In this document: one piece after another, positions 9,610 through 20,974 of the stretch
How positions within the stretch are numbered: position 1 is the stretch's first letter
Layout of the letters: each line of letters opens with the position of its first letter
From: Lingula anatina
Taxonomy: Eukaryota > Brachiopoda > Lingulata > Lingulida > Lingulidae
Direction of reading: 5' to 3'
Length of the DNA stretch: 64,000 nt
NCBI RefSeq assembly: GCF_001039355.2
Contig: NW_019775169.1
Span: 197,730 to 261,729, forward strand
Translations under genes and position numbers: made by a program
Notes under the pieces: model-generated
The model's input: the letters and a program-made list of their open reading frames with translations, nothing else
Told to the model about the DNA's origin: nothing
Databases searched by the model: none

Positions 9610-11153
9610 TATTGCAGGGCTAAGAGACTAAGGGAATTCTTCAAGTTTTCCTGTTGTGGCCTTTTGTGCTCTTCCGTACTTAAAGAGATTGTCTGAAGCT
9701 TATAATACTGATTCCTTTTTCTTTCATTTAATCTCACTGTTACTCTTTCTTTTCTTATCAATGAACTAAAATAACAGGCAACAATCAATCTTGCCATAGC
9801 TAACATTTAGAAAAAAACTGGTTGATGGGGACAAGATCATTGTGATGATGTGACTTGAGAAATTTTGTCTTGTATACTTTATATTTTTATTTTGTCATTA
9901 ACAGCTGGTAACATAATATAATTTTCAAACTATTCCCTCTAGTATATTCACTGATTGGTTAAAGATACTTCTTAAGCAAGAGTAAATGGCATGAAACAAA
10001 TTTATATTAAAGCAAATTTCTAACAAAGCACAAATATAATCCACATGCCCCCCCCCCCCCCCCCTCAAAAAAAATCCTCTTGGCCAGCAGGATTTTTTTT
10101 TTTGTGTGTGTGTGGGGGGGGGAATTATGTAACAAAGCCTTTGTGGCATATACATATAAGTTATGTGTTATTAATTGAAACTATATGGTGGAACTTGGTT
10201 GGATTTGTGGCAATAATTTGACATACCTGATATGTATCTTTAATTAAGATAAAAGAAAAGAAAGCTCATATTTTGCATTGAGTAATATGGTATTTTAACT
10301 TCTGTCACATGAGATAAATGTGTTGCTAGTTTTGTCAACCCATTCTGATCACCAGATATGCCAGTGTACGAGGAACTGTAAAGACTTAAAGAGTAAACAT
10401 TAGAAATGTTTGAAATGTTGCTTTAATGATTCTACACACAAAATATTTTCATGATGAAATATGATGTATACATCATAATTTTTTTTATTTTGTCTAAAGA
10501 ATAAAAATGACATGAGAAGGCTTTCTGGTCTGTTTTTTTAAAGCTCCATAAATATGCTTCAAGACTGACCAATTTTTATTCAGTGTACTTCATCAGAAAG
10601 ACATCTTACCCTTCTAAAGTGATTGTGCTACTAGTGTAGAAAAAGAGTAACTGAGGATTTCACATCATGAATTTGTTTCCTGGAACTTTCTGACCACTAT
10701 CTACTTTAAGTGGTATTTTATGGCTATGAGGAGAGAAATCCTTCAAATCAGCAAACTGTTTGACAATGCTGCCATCATGCAAGAGATTTTTGCATATGGT
10801 TCATGACATAAAAACAACTATATGTGTCAGACTGAATACATATTGAACAAAGTTTCCCCAACAAAGTAAAAATAAGTTTTAAAGTTTAAGAAAATTACAA
10901 GTTCATGGTTGTTAAAATAATTGTTGTTCCCCAGATAATTATGAGATGATGCTTTTGTACATGAAGTATCTTCAACACCAGATACTTATCTTGTCATTTA
11001 ATGTTTAAAAGTAACAGAAGTATCAGATACTGATAGCAGCAGCAGTCATTACTATATTTTTCCCTCCTAAAATCAATATTTCACGAGTTAGAATGCTGCG
11101 AGGATGACAGCTGTTACTAAGATGTGCCATGCGCTGCATGTAGTGAAGCAACT

Positions 11154-11507
11154 CGTGTTCAAAGTGTGCTTCTTATTGGTGGGAGAATATGAGACTGATT
11201 ACAAATGCAGCAGTGACACATTTTGACTGTTAAATCCATTTTATGAACCTAATTGTTTTGAAAATGCAATTATTGCATGTTTGAAGGAAGGAAGGAACAG
11301 TGATCTACTAAGTTATGACCAAATGTAAAAATCAAGGTTACTGACTTGACCAACAGAAGTGACTTCAACTGATAAATTTAGCTCATAAGCACAATATTGG
11401 AGGAAACGTTGGATACATATAAAGTGGAAGGAACTTGAATTTGTAAAATGGTAGCAGTGCCATGCTGAGCATTTGACAAGAATCATAATGAACCAGACAT
11501 CCCCTAC
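11154..11507 (+). other. 5' flank and 5'UTR of the membrane-protein gene
   Basis: No repeat is recognised. A stop in frame with the start (TGA in CATGCTGAGCATT, about 45 bp upstream) confirms that the ATG at 11508 is the first in-frame Met of this exon. A short upstream ORF (ATGAACCAGACATCCCC...) overlaps the start out of frame and could lower translation. Confidence 0.5.
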
Positions 11508-12500
11508 ATGTCTCAGTCATATGTCACTATAATGTTAATATTGGTGCTGCTTGCAGTGAAATGGTGCCATGCTGCAACCACTTCAGGACCCTTTATACAT
11601 AATATAACAACACCAATACCGACTGGCACCTTGAATGATGAAAAAGCAGCAGAACTTCACCCAAAGGAAGACACTTTAAAGAATGAAAAACTTGGTTTAA
11701 TGCCTGGAGGTTATGATTCCAAGAAATTACAATTAGAGGATTCTGAGACAGAAAAGGAAGATTTTGAATACCATGATTTAAGTCATTTCTTTGATTTCAA
11801 TCCCCATCTAGAAAAGACAAATCTGATAGAGAGACGTAATGAAAGGACCTCAGCAACAGTTGCCAGTTCGCAGCAAAACAGCAGTGGAGGGTTTTATGAA
11901 GAGTTTCATAAAATTCAGTTCAGTTGGATGGAAATACTTATTGCTGTATTAGCAACACTTGGAATAGTTTTAGTAGTTGTCAATGTTGCCGTAGTGGTTC
12001 ACTATTGCACACAAGCTAAGCAAAGAACTGAGGCAGAGGAAATGAGAAATGCTCCCTCTGTGAGTTCCATTCCACGTGTTACAGTGACAGACACTGAGCA
12101 AGGTGTTACTCTTTACGACTCCTATGCAACCCTAAATGAGCATGGGGTCTTCTCTGCAAAACCAAGCAGTGATAGCCCCCTTTCCTTCAGACAGGCTCGT
12201 TACACTCCTGCGCCTCGCTCCAAAAGCATGCCATCTTTACATGAGATGGAAACGGTTTCCAGTAGCACCACAGGCACACAGTGCTACAGCTCAGAGTTAG
12301 AGATCTCACTGAGGGCACTCGATGAAAAGTTGGATGGGAAAAATATAGACTACCAAAGCAGTAATTCTTCACTTTCTGAAGAGGACAGTGCTGATCACAG
12401 GTTAAAATTCACTTCCCCCACATCTTTGGGCAGACTTGATGGACTAAGTATGTGGAAGAGAGATGAACATTATTACAAAGAGTCTGCCACTGAATTGTAA
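11508..12500 (+). CDS. Type I single-pass membrane protein with PDZ-ligand C-terminus, unrecognised
   Basis: This is a 330-aa protein in one uninterrupted exon. Residues 1-22 are a signal peptide (hydrophobic VTIMLILVLLAV, cleavage likely near CHA-A). The lumenal/extracellular part (~23-141) is acidic with N-glycosylation sequons at N32 (NIT) and N124 (NSS). Residues ~142-165 form one transmembrane helix. The 165-residue cytoplasmic tail is Ser/Thr-rich, with a possible endocytic YATL at ~206-209 and a C-terminal ATEL that fits a class I PDZ ligand. The layout suggests a cell-surface adaptor or receptor-like protein, but I recognise no family. An AATAAA lies 420 bp past the stop. Confidence 0.78.
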   Translation: MSQSYVTIMLILVLLAVKWCHAATTSGPFIHNITTPIPTGTLNDEKAAELHPKEDTLKNEKLGLMPGGYDSKKLQLEDSETEKEDFEYHDLSHFFDFNPHLEKTNLIERRNERTSATVASSQQNSSGGFYEEFHKIQFSWMEILIAVLATLGIVLVVVNVAVVVHYCTQAKQRTEAEEMRNAPSVSSIPRVTVTDTEQGVTLYDSYATLNEHGVFSAKPSSDSPLSFRQARYTPAPRSKSMPSLHEMETVSSSTTGTQCYSSELEISLRALDEKLDGKNIDYQSSNSSLSEEDSADHRLKFTSPTSLGRLDGLSMWKRDEHYYKESATEL

Positions 12501-12930
12501 CAGACAGGCTGGGGTAAATTTTGCAAAGTGTGAGATATTTTTAAGGTGTTACACAGAAATGTTGACACATCATTTCAAAACACTAATTTTCACACAACTA
12601 CATAAAAGAGCTCTTTTAAACAGATATTTTGTAAAACATTCTGCTTTTTGTGCTGCTTTATCCAACCTTTAGTTTTGTTTTTAACTAATGGATACTGTCA
12701 TAGTTTTTTTTTTTATTCACAATTCTTTGGAAATGAAATATTACTTTTTGCTGTATGTTTAAGTGTTCACATCAGTAACAGCTGGTGTGGGATAGAGACA
12801 TCATGTGATCACAAACAAAATTATCATGCAATATAAAACATGCAAACAGTTCATGATATATTTCTCTAGGTTTTAATATTGGCATAGTTTCTATGATTGT
12901 TTTGCTTTTTATACTGAATGAAAATAAATG
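12501..12930 (+). other. 3'UTR of the membrane-protein gene
   Basis: This is AT-rich sequence between the stop codon and the polyadenylation signal, with no other reading frame of note. Confidence 0.6.
12923..12928 (+). terminator. Polyadenylation signal AATAAA
   Basis: AATAAA lies 423 bp after the stop of the 11508-12500 gene. A genomic A-run follows at 12931-12942. Confidence 0.6.
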
Positions 12931-12942
12931 AAAAAAAAAAAA

Positions 12943-14279
12943 GCCAAGAGTCTAATTCACCATATTTGATCTCTCCTATGATGCATGATCCTAAAGAATT
13001 TTTTATTTGTCAATAGGCAGAAAATTTTGATGACCCGTTTTTCAAAGTCCACCAACCTCAAAATGGCTAAAATAGAAAAAAAAAAAAGTCCCCCCCCCCG
13101 CCACTAGATTTTTTAATTTTTATTTTACATACCTCCAACTTATCATATGGTCACATCGGAATAAAATAAACACAAAAATTTACAAATCTGGTGGTTCTCA
13201 ACATCACATGACTGTACATAAGTTCAACACGAGAGTCATTTAAGCCTAGGTAATGATTGGTTCATTTTCCTCTTCATCCCATTTTTTAACCAATCAGCGT
13301 TTCCTGTAAAAGTCAAATGAAGGCAACCTGCAGGAGAATCATGCAGACTGAAGCTTATTTTTCAATACGCACAATACAATACACAACTCCAGTACATACA
13401 AAATCATGCTAAAAGAAAGTGTTGCATAGTGACTTTCACACATGCCTGCACACACTGACATTAAAGTGGATTTAAACTAGACCCCACCCTTCCCCACAAC
13501 ATTCCACCTGGCCACCGTTATCCTCCATTTTATGCAGAACAATGCTCTTCACATTGCAAGATTTTCAGCCCACGATACTTGTAAATGTTATTAAATCCAC
13601 ACTTGATCTGTAAGGTTGATCATGAGTTATAGCATTTACATTATTAACAAACGGTGAAAGCCAATCTTAATTTTTGAAGAAAAATTATTTTAAACACTGA
13701 TGTCGTGCCCCAGGTATGTGTAAAATAAACCAAGCATTCAATTTAAAAAATAATCTGAATTTGGCACCACCAATCTTCAGTAGAGAATTGAGTAATTGAC
13801 CCAGTGGAGGCAGATTGTGGTGTTGTTAGTCCATCAAATGGAATTTTTTACTAGCTATAGATTTGATATTGTTTCACATTGTCAAAATTGCAGTACAATT
13901 AACAGGATAAAGATTACAGTCTAGCCCAAAATAACTTTGCAGATAAATAAATGGGCATGGACTCTGTTTAACACTCATCTAAAAAAAGACAAGGACCAGA
14001 ACTAAGGGTACTTTTCTGGCCAAAATTCAATGTATTTCTAGGCTTACAGAGAATGGGGGCAAGTGTATGGAGGACATAAAACCCGTAACACGGTAATAAT
14101 GGGAATTGAGGGAAAGCCTCTGGGTTTTTTTTTTATCCCTCTATAAGTTCCTTCCCACTGGCCTAACATTGAAAGATCTCAAATAGACCCAAAGACAAGC
14201 TTCTTTAAATCAGGTTATTTTCTGATAAGCCTTCACCATTCCTTTTTCAGTACATAGACTTGAAAATGTATTTTTATAT
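12943..14279. other. Intergenic, between convergent gene ends
   Basis: AT-rich, with an A-run plus C-run at 13077-13100. No gene or named repeat is seen. It separates the 3' ends of the plus-strand membrane-protein gene and minus-strand CLPTM1. Confidence 0.55.
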
Positions 14280-14285
14280 TTTATT
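14280..14285 (-). terminator. Candidate CLPTM1 polyadenylation signal
   Basis: TTTATT on the plus strand reads AATAAA on the minus strand, about 550 bp past the CLPTM1 stop. It is a candidate only; other weaker hexamers exist. Confidence 0.4.
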
Positions 14286-14836
14286 GTCCACAGAGACTAC
14301 CTAAAATTACATACCATGATATATATATCAAGAACCAATTAATTATAAAAATTGTTGAAGACTACTTACTAATTTGCACTTCATCTTAGAGAGAAAAAAA
14401 AAAGATGCATCTTCATTTTACAGATCCAAACATTGTTTTTAAAGGTATATTAATAGAGAAAAGTATTGTCTTTGGTGATTTTGTAAAAGATGATGTTTAT
14501 GCATTTTGCATACTGAACACCACAGCCAAAAGAGGAACCGTGGTGATTTGTTGACATACATGACATTATTGTCTTAAATTTGGGGTCACTGTGGCAATTC
14601 TTCACCATATCAATGATTTGTCCACAAAAAGCAGCCAAGTTTTTTTTCCATTTTCATTAGTCATATCTGTTAGTACAACATTCACTACATTAAGGTTCTG
14701 AACCTATGGTCCATGGGAACCTATTGAGAATACACCAAGTGAGAACAGTCCAGTGGCATACAACTTCAGGCTAAGATGTAATTCAGTACCACAACTTGAC
14801 AGCATTTTTCACATCCGGTCTGGTGAACTGTTCGTC

Positions 14837-17800
14837 CTAATCTCTTTTCTTGTCCTCCTCGGTCTTAGGCTCTCCATCTTCTACAGCTGGTAGAGCATCA
14901 CCATTAGCTCCTATTGCACCAGTCTCCTCCATTTCTCCAGAAGTCCCAAACTCATTCACTCTGGATGGATCAACTCTATAGATCCATCTTTGGTAGATAA
15001 ATATCAAGAAGACTATATCTGAAAAATTTTAATTTGATAGATATAACAAACAACCTTGTGTATTTTCTTCCTAAACTAAAAACTTCAAGAAGACCACATC
15101 TGCAAAATTATTTTTGGATAACATTTATCGATTGTATATTATATTTCTTATCTAAAAATATTCAAATAATTTTTAATATGACATTTTTACAACCAAGAGC
15201 AGTCTTGTTCATAGTTATTTTAAGGAAAAAAAACTAACCATCTCTAAAACATCCTATACGATACAAGGTTGGCATCTTAATGACAAATGCAAAGATGTCA
15301 TCAATAAAAGTATTGAGGAACTTGTAGGTCAACATTCTCCATGGCAGGTGAGCAACAGACTTCAACTTGTAGTTGATGAATAACTGGGGGGTCATCATAA
15401 TGAAACCTGTAAAAACAAAACCAGATATGATTATGTTCAATCTCTCATTTAACTGTGACATTATATGTGCCTTGAAATTGCATACAAAATTTTATGGGTC
15501 TTATCGTTAATCCATTACCATTTATTAATTTTTTTATCCATAAAACAAGAGAATTCAAAACTCAAATTACTTTTCCCTTCAGAATATTGCAATAACTGTA
15601 AAATACTTTACAGTGGTCTTGCAATGCAAATAAAACAATGACAGCAGTTAACTTACCAAATGTGAGTAAGAATCCATACAACATACTGAGCACCCAGGAG
15701 TACCACCCCTTCTGTTCCACATACATGAGAGAATACACAGCATACCCTCCTAGCAGGGGATACAGAGCCCAGGACAAGTACTTGAACGCCATCTATAATT
15801 CAGAATAATAATTATAATTATATATATATATAAAAAATCAGCAAATTCATAAGGATGTTAAATATAAATCATCAATTAATCCCCTATATTCATCCATAAG
15901 AAAAATGACAATAGTTGGCACAGGTTGTTTCATTCTACATGGGTTGACTATTTCATGTGGGGATACAGAGGTCTGTTTCCCACGAGTTTTAACTTGTATT
16001 CCTAGAACTGGCTTTTTGAAAAGTGCCAGGAATTCAAACTTTTAAGTTTAAAACGTTTAAAGATGAATTAAACTATCTACCTTATATATAATGTCTTATT
16101 TCTTAACTACAGAGTGTCCCAAAAATGTACTCATTCTTTGACTGGCCATTACTAATGTTTTTGCTTGCTTGTTTGTTTTCTGAAAACATTTATTTTCTTT
16201 TATGCCATGTTATTATGTTATTATTCTAATGATATTTTAACTCATCGGATTGTTAATCAAAATAAAATAGAAGAGTAATGGACAATTTATGAGTGAGCAC
16301 ATTTTTGGGACAACCTAATGGGGTGCTGCATGTATTGCTTTTCATTAACTTTCATGCAAATTTCACTTACCTGATCATACTCTTTTGTGTGGGACTCTGT
16401 ATAGGACGATTTGTCTTGGAGGGAGATTCGAGGAAAGATGCCAAATACTCTGTTCTCTTGGTCTGTCTGTAAAAATAAAAGTCATTTTGTTGAAGCAATA
16501 AAGAGGGGACAATTTCTTACCAAAGTGCTAGCAAATGATACCTATCCCAACAATTCTGTTTACATTACATTTGTAAACTGTTCATAGTGTACATCATGAG
16601 CCAAAAATATCTTCTACTTCAGGTAAATTCAAATCATTCTCATGGTGGTTAAATTATAATTGCTAATATCTCATTGTCAAAAAAGCCATTTTATGTAAAA
16701 TCTCAATATTGGGTTACCTTGATGTCCATGACCTTGTGTATTTTCCACACCTCTATAAGCAGCCCAATGAATACACTGATCCTGACTATTGTGTTGGTTT
16801 CATTATCAAGTACATACAAAACCACTATCAGTGACTGAAAGACGTTGAAGAACACTGAACGCACAGAGAGTCCTTCCAAGGATTTTCTGTTCTTCCAAAA
16901 CTGAATATCTAGAAAAGAATAAAAATTTAAATAATGAATGAGTTGAGAATATTTAAAAGAATTTGTGGATTTCTTATCACTGTAGTTTTATGTGCTAACT
17001 TTGTAAAAATATATGTTTGTAAATAGCTGAAGAGAAGACATTTTTCGTAACTACTATATCTGGTCAGAAATCATGTAGTGAGAAATTAGTTAAGAACGCA
17101 CTAAGACATCAGTGGATTTTTAAGCTTACCATTTTTGAAGGCCAAGAATTCAAACACACTGTGGACAATGGACACTATAAATGTCAGCGCTAAAAGGTAT
17201 GGGTTTGTCTCAACGAAAGTCCGCTGAAGAGACAAAAAATGACATTCAATTTCTAAGACAATATATAATCATGGATTGTTTAAGAGCAACATATATAGTA
17301 TAACATTTTGAATGATAAATCCCCCCCCCACCCCCCCTCAAATAAAAAATACACAAAAAATTGCCAATATGTGGAAAATGAAAAATTCACAAAAATACTT
17401 TGCAAAAGATAAGCTATTCTGAATCAGGCTGTTTTTTTTAATTCTAGGTAGTACGAGTCCTAAGAAGCAATAAGTAACATGGTTCTCCTTTTAGTGTTAA
17501 AATATCCAACCTCAATAAATTATCTGTCTGAGTGTCATTCACCTTGAGTGAGTCTTGCTCCTCGTCCGACTCTCCCACCATGTCATCTCCCAGGATACTG
17601 CTGTACCACTTATTCCTCATGCCCTGTGCTGCATACAGCTGCCACTTGAACAGAGTGATAGGGCTGTAGGTGAGACTGATGTTCAGGTACTTCACTGTGT
17701 CGTTGATAGGCTGGTAGTCACTGTTCAAGTTCCAGTAATCATTGTAGTACAGGATTGGCAAGTATTTAGAACCATCAGGAAGGAATTCTACAACTGTAAT

Positions 17801-20728
17801 TAAATCATTATACCAGTGATACTTCTGCATGATTTTATTCTTCATTGTTCACATAAGAAGAACAAGGAAAATCCATTGAAACTTGTCTAGCCATTTTCTC
17901 ATAAATATAAGCATATCATCGTGGTTTGAACTTCCATAATAATATTTGGGATTCAATATTCATTTTATTTAAATAAACAGCACAATTGTCACTTAGTTGA
18001 AGATTAAGTCTGTTGTGTACTAATGCTATGGTCATCACTGTACTATAATTGTTATGATAATACAATTTCATCCAATGGTCATTGTACTGCCCATGCTGTC
18101 CAGGGGGTGTGGTCATCATTGTGTTATAATGATAAGACAACGTGTCATTATAATAATATAATACTTACATTCATCCAGTTACTGTGGTACTGCCCCTGCT
18201 GTCCAGGGGGTGTGGTCATCATTGTATTATAATGATAAGACAGTGTGTCACTATAATAACATAATACTTACATTCATCCAGTGGCTGTGGTACTGCCCCT
18301 GCTGTCCAGGGGGTGTAATCCTCCAGTAAGTTAATGGTGAGGTTGGGATGCCAGTGAGACAAAATCTCAAAGCTGCTACCATTCTCTTTCTGAAATCATA
18401 TAATTAACCACTTCACAATAATTGACATCAGCTATGTCTCCATTATCACTTCTTCCCGTGACACGCGTGAAAAGGAGGGCAGGGGCACTATGTTTGCACT
18501 CCTATCCCCTTATATTACATTTATTACAATTCTGACAGTCAACAAACTGTAATTGTACAACATTCTTAAATAAATAAACGGACAAATCCAGACACACTTA
18601 AGTAAATGAGTGTTAACTTCATTAAAATAAAATAATAGCATTGTTTTCTGTCATTTCACCTACCTGGATGAGATCTGGGTGTGCTTCTGTTTGTCCTGTC
18701 AGCAAATTTGTCAGTGAATGGAATTTTCTTTTCTTGTACTTATTCAGCACTGAAGTTACATAATACATTGGCATATATGTTTATCAAATGATAAAAATAC
18801 ATTTTTTAAATCTTATATAAAACTCATTAATGACAATACACTATACTTATCTAAATCTTACATTCTTATGTAAAAAATTAATCAACCTTAAACCTTAATC
18901 AACCTTAAATTTGCATCACATTTGAGATATATATAATAATTTTTTTGTTAAATCAAGAATAATATAATAAAAACAGGATTTAATGTATTGTAAGGTAACA
19001 AATTTTTTTCATACTTGATTATTCAAAATCAATTTTAAAATGACTTACTTTTCTTTTTATAAATAGTGGACCATTTATCATATGTATCCTTATCTTTTGG
19101 GTTGGGTGAGTTCCCTCTTTTCACAAAATAAGTATGGAGATATAAAGAACCATTATTCATTACCCTCTGAAATTCAAAACAATGATATCAATGAAATATA
19201 AATGAATTTAAATTAATATAAATGACAGACCTTAGTAATTTGAAGAACATGCACTTTTAAAGCTTTTTTCTGCTGCATGGAGAGTGAATTTGGCTGTTCT
19301 TTTGGCATGCAGATTTTGGAGGTGGTGTGAAAGATGCTGATAATAATAAATTTAATGTGTAACAGGGCATTTACTCTCACTTAATATAGTGAATATCCAT
19401 TACTCTTACTTCTGGTGTTTTAATTCTTGCTTCCTTTGTGTAAGTTCCATCTTTGTTTTCCCCAGAAGTCCAATCTCCATACTCCAAATCTTCTTCCAAC
19501 CAAAACAAAGCTTTTGGATTACCAAAATCTTTGAATGTTTCATCCTCAGATAAATACACATACATATCCTGTAAATAAAAAGACCAGGTAGAAAGTTATA
19601 GGCTTGGAAACCTTTCAAGATTTAGATGAATTTAACAACAATAATTATCAATAAAACACTTACTTGCATTTTTCCTTACATTTAGAATTAAATACCAAAT
19701 ACCAAAGATAAAATATGGCTTCCAAAAGATTGACAATATTTAATTTTTTTTTCTAAACATTAAATATATGTATTACATTAAAAAAGTACTTTCAATGACT
19801 TAATTGGTCTTTATCTGTCCCCTTTATTTTTCATTCTCATCAGAAAAAAAAATCCCAATACTTTACCATCATTTGTCCTTTTTCAAAGATATTATGTGCC
19901 ACAAGTTTGGTAGGCATTGGGACTGACTTTCCATCAGGAGTGGTGGTCATTTGTGGTTGCTGACCTCTACGGAAAAGACTGCTTATGAAATAAATGACGA
20001 GACAGCGGAAGAAAAACCCTTTCACCATGCTCCAGCCATTTGCCTGGGGTTGCTGGGGTGCTGCCTGGAAAACAGATTGAAGAGTGAAAATATTGATTTG
20101 TTCAGCATGAGAAGGGGCATTTCTTAGAATTCAATCTAACACCAGAACATATAAATGACCTTGGGTATAAAAGAAACAAAAACACTTCTACTTGTAAGTC
20201 TGATATCTCATTTCTCTTTCTAAATTCAGATATGCAGTGACTTTGATCAATGTCCATGTTATTAAAATAAAATAGTTTTGCATATCACTTGCTGATTTTT
20301 GATGTAACATTACTTGGAGTGCTACAGCCTGGTTGATTATTATTCTTTAAAAAATAAGTTGAATTTACAGTGTGGATGGTGTTCATAGTTCAGTACCCAA
20401 CCCAATGCCTTGGCTATTTTTGTATAATTCATAAAATCAAAACAATTCATGTCACATCTCAAGTCTCATTTAGAGTACAGTTCCTTTGCCATCAACCCAA
20501 AGCATGACAATGACATTCAGGATGGGCAAAAGTAATCAGATTTTGAAGGTAAGCCTTTAATATTTAACAATCTATGACGCACATGTATAAATTCTGAACA
20601 ATCATAAGTGTACACCGTTTGAGTACCTGTGTCTCTTGGCTGTTTTCCCCGCCATCTGTAGCAGCAACTTCAGTATTTGAGGAATTATTACTCGCACCTT
20701 CAGCGGCACTCACTTCTTTCTCAGCCAT
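14837..20728 (-). CDS. CLPTM1: Cleft lip and palate transmembrane protein 1
   Basis: Thirteen coding exons give 632 aa: 20728-20627, 20064-19867, 19568-19410, 19166-19049, 18749-18664, 18389-18272, 17793-17543, 17223-17130, 16908-16718, 16466-16371, 15792-15657, 15406-15239, 15018-14837. All introns are GT-AG and phases agree throughout. Family landmarks in order: N-terminal membrane segment (~47-63), GDWTSGEN (~131-138), HWHPNLTIN, YNDYWNL, SDEEQDSLK, then a multi-pass C-terminal half with PQLFINYKLKSVAHLPWRML and QRWIYRVD before an acidic tail. Length is close to the human protein (669). CLPTM1 is a multi-pass ER/membrane protein; in vertebrates it retains GABA-A receptors in the secretory pathway. 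The start MAEKE has a good context (GCCATGG-like AACATGGC). It is head to head with MEN1. Confidence 0.97.
16110..16315. mobile_element. Mariner-like MITE in CLPTM1 intron 10
   Basis: Inverted ends read (CA)GAGTGTCCCAAAAATG on the left and GGTTGTCCCAAAAATG on the reverse complement of the right, with similarity continuing for about 45 bp. TA flanks both ends (16108-16109 and 16316-16317), the hallmark target site of Tc1/mariner elements. The 206-bp body encodes nothing. The GTCCCAAAAATG terminus is typical of mariner families. Confidence 0.8.
18062..18315 (-). repeat. 103-bp tandem repeat made of the CLPTM1 exon 6 end plus its intron start
   Basis: The last ~50 bp of exon 6 with its splice donor and ~50 bp of intron are repeated twice more inside intron 6. 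The shared CAGGGGGTGT starts at 18307 (true exon), 18204 and 18101, exactly 103 bp apart each time. The middle copy keeps an intact donor (GAAT|GTAAG, exon base 18169); the outer copy has lost it (GAAAT|TGTAT). The repeat unit spans the exon-intron border, so it arose by local duplication after the intron existed. Confidence 0.92.
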
Positions 20729-20974
20729 GTTGAAGATTTAGCCTCGATATGAGTGAAAGCGGAAGCACATTGTACAAAGTGCTTTTTGGCGAAAGAAAAA
20801 TAGTTTGTACCCCGTTTTTTAAGTTTTCATTTAATTGTGTATGCAATTACAACAGCACGAATAAAATTGTTGTATTTTTAAAAGATTTTAATTAATGAAA
20901 AAGCTGAGTAATTTACGAAAATGACTAAGAGTTTGTCATCGAGAGTTTATACGTCACACATGTTCAATTTCAAG
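20729..20974. promoter_or_regulatory. Putative bidirectional CLPTM1/MEN1 promoter
   Basis: Only 246 bp separate the two divergent start codons. Visible motifs are an ETS-like GCGGAAGC near 20759, a CRE-like TACGTCAC at 20950-20957, and a YY1-like CAAGATGGCGG that overlaps the MEN1 start codon. There is no obvious TATA box at a sensible distance from either start. Short shared promoters with these motifs are common for housekeeping gene pairs. The regulatory reading is inferred from spacing and motifs. Confidence 0.65.

Larger units (their letters stand above)
8151..11153 (+). repeat. ~3-kb duplicated segment, copy 2
   Basis: This is the partner of 3804-6846. It continues without a break into the 5' flank of the gene at 11508, so it is probably the copy in true genomic position. 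Differences from copy 1 include shorter C and CA runs, a few deleted short motifs and scattered substitutions. Confidence 0.93.

Noticed and set aside
9501-9806. Minus-strand frame with a Cys-Val repeat
   Set aside because: The Cys-Val run is just the CA microsatellite translated; not coding.
17916-18140. Minus-strand frame covering the outer 103-bp repeat, considered as an extra CLPTM1 exon
   Set aside because: The outer repeat has lost its donor, no acceptor precedes either extra copy, and exon 6 joins exon 7 in phase without it.
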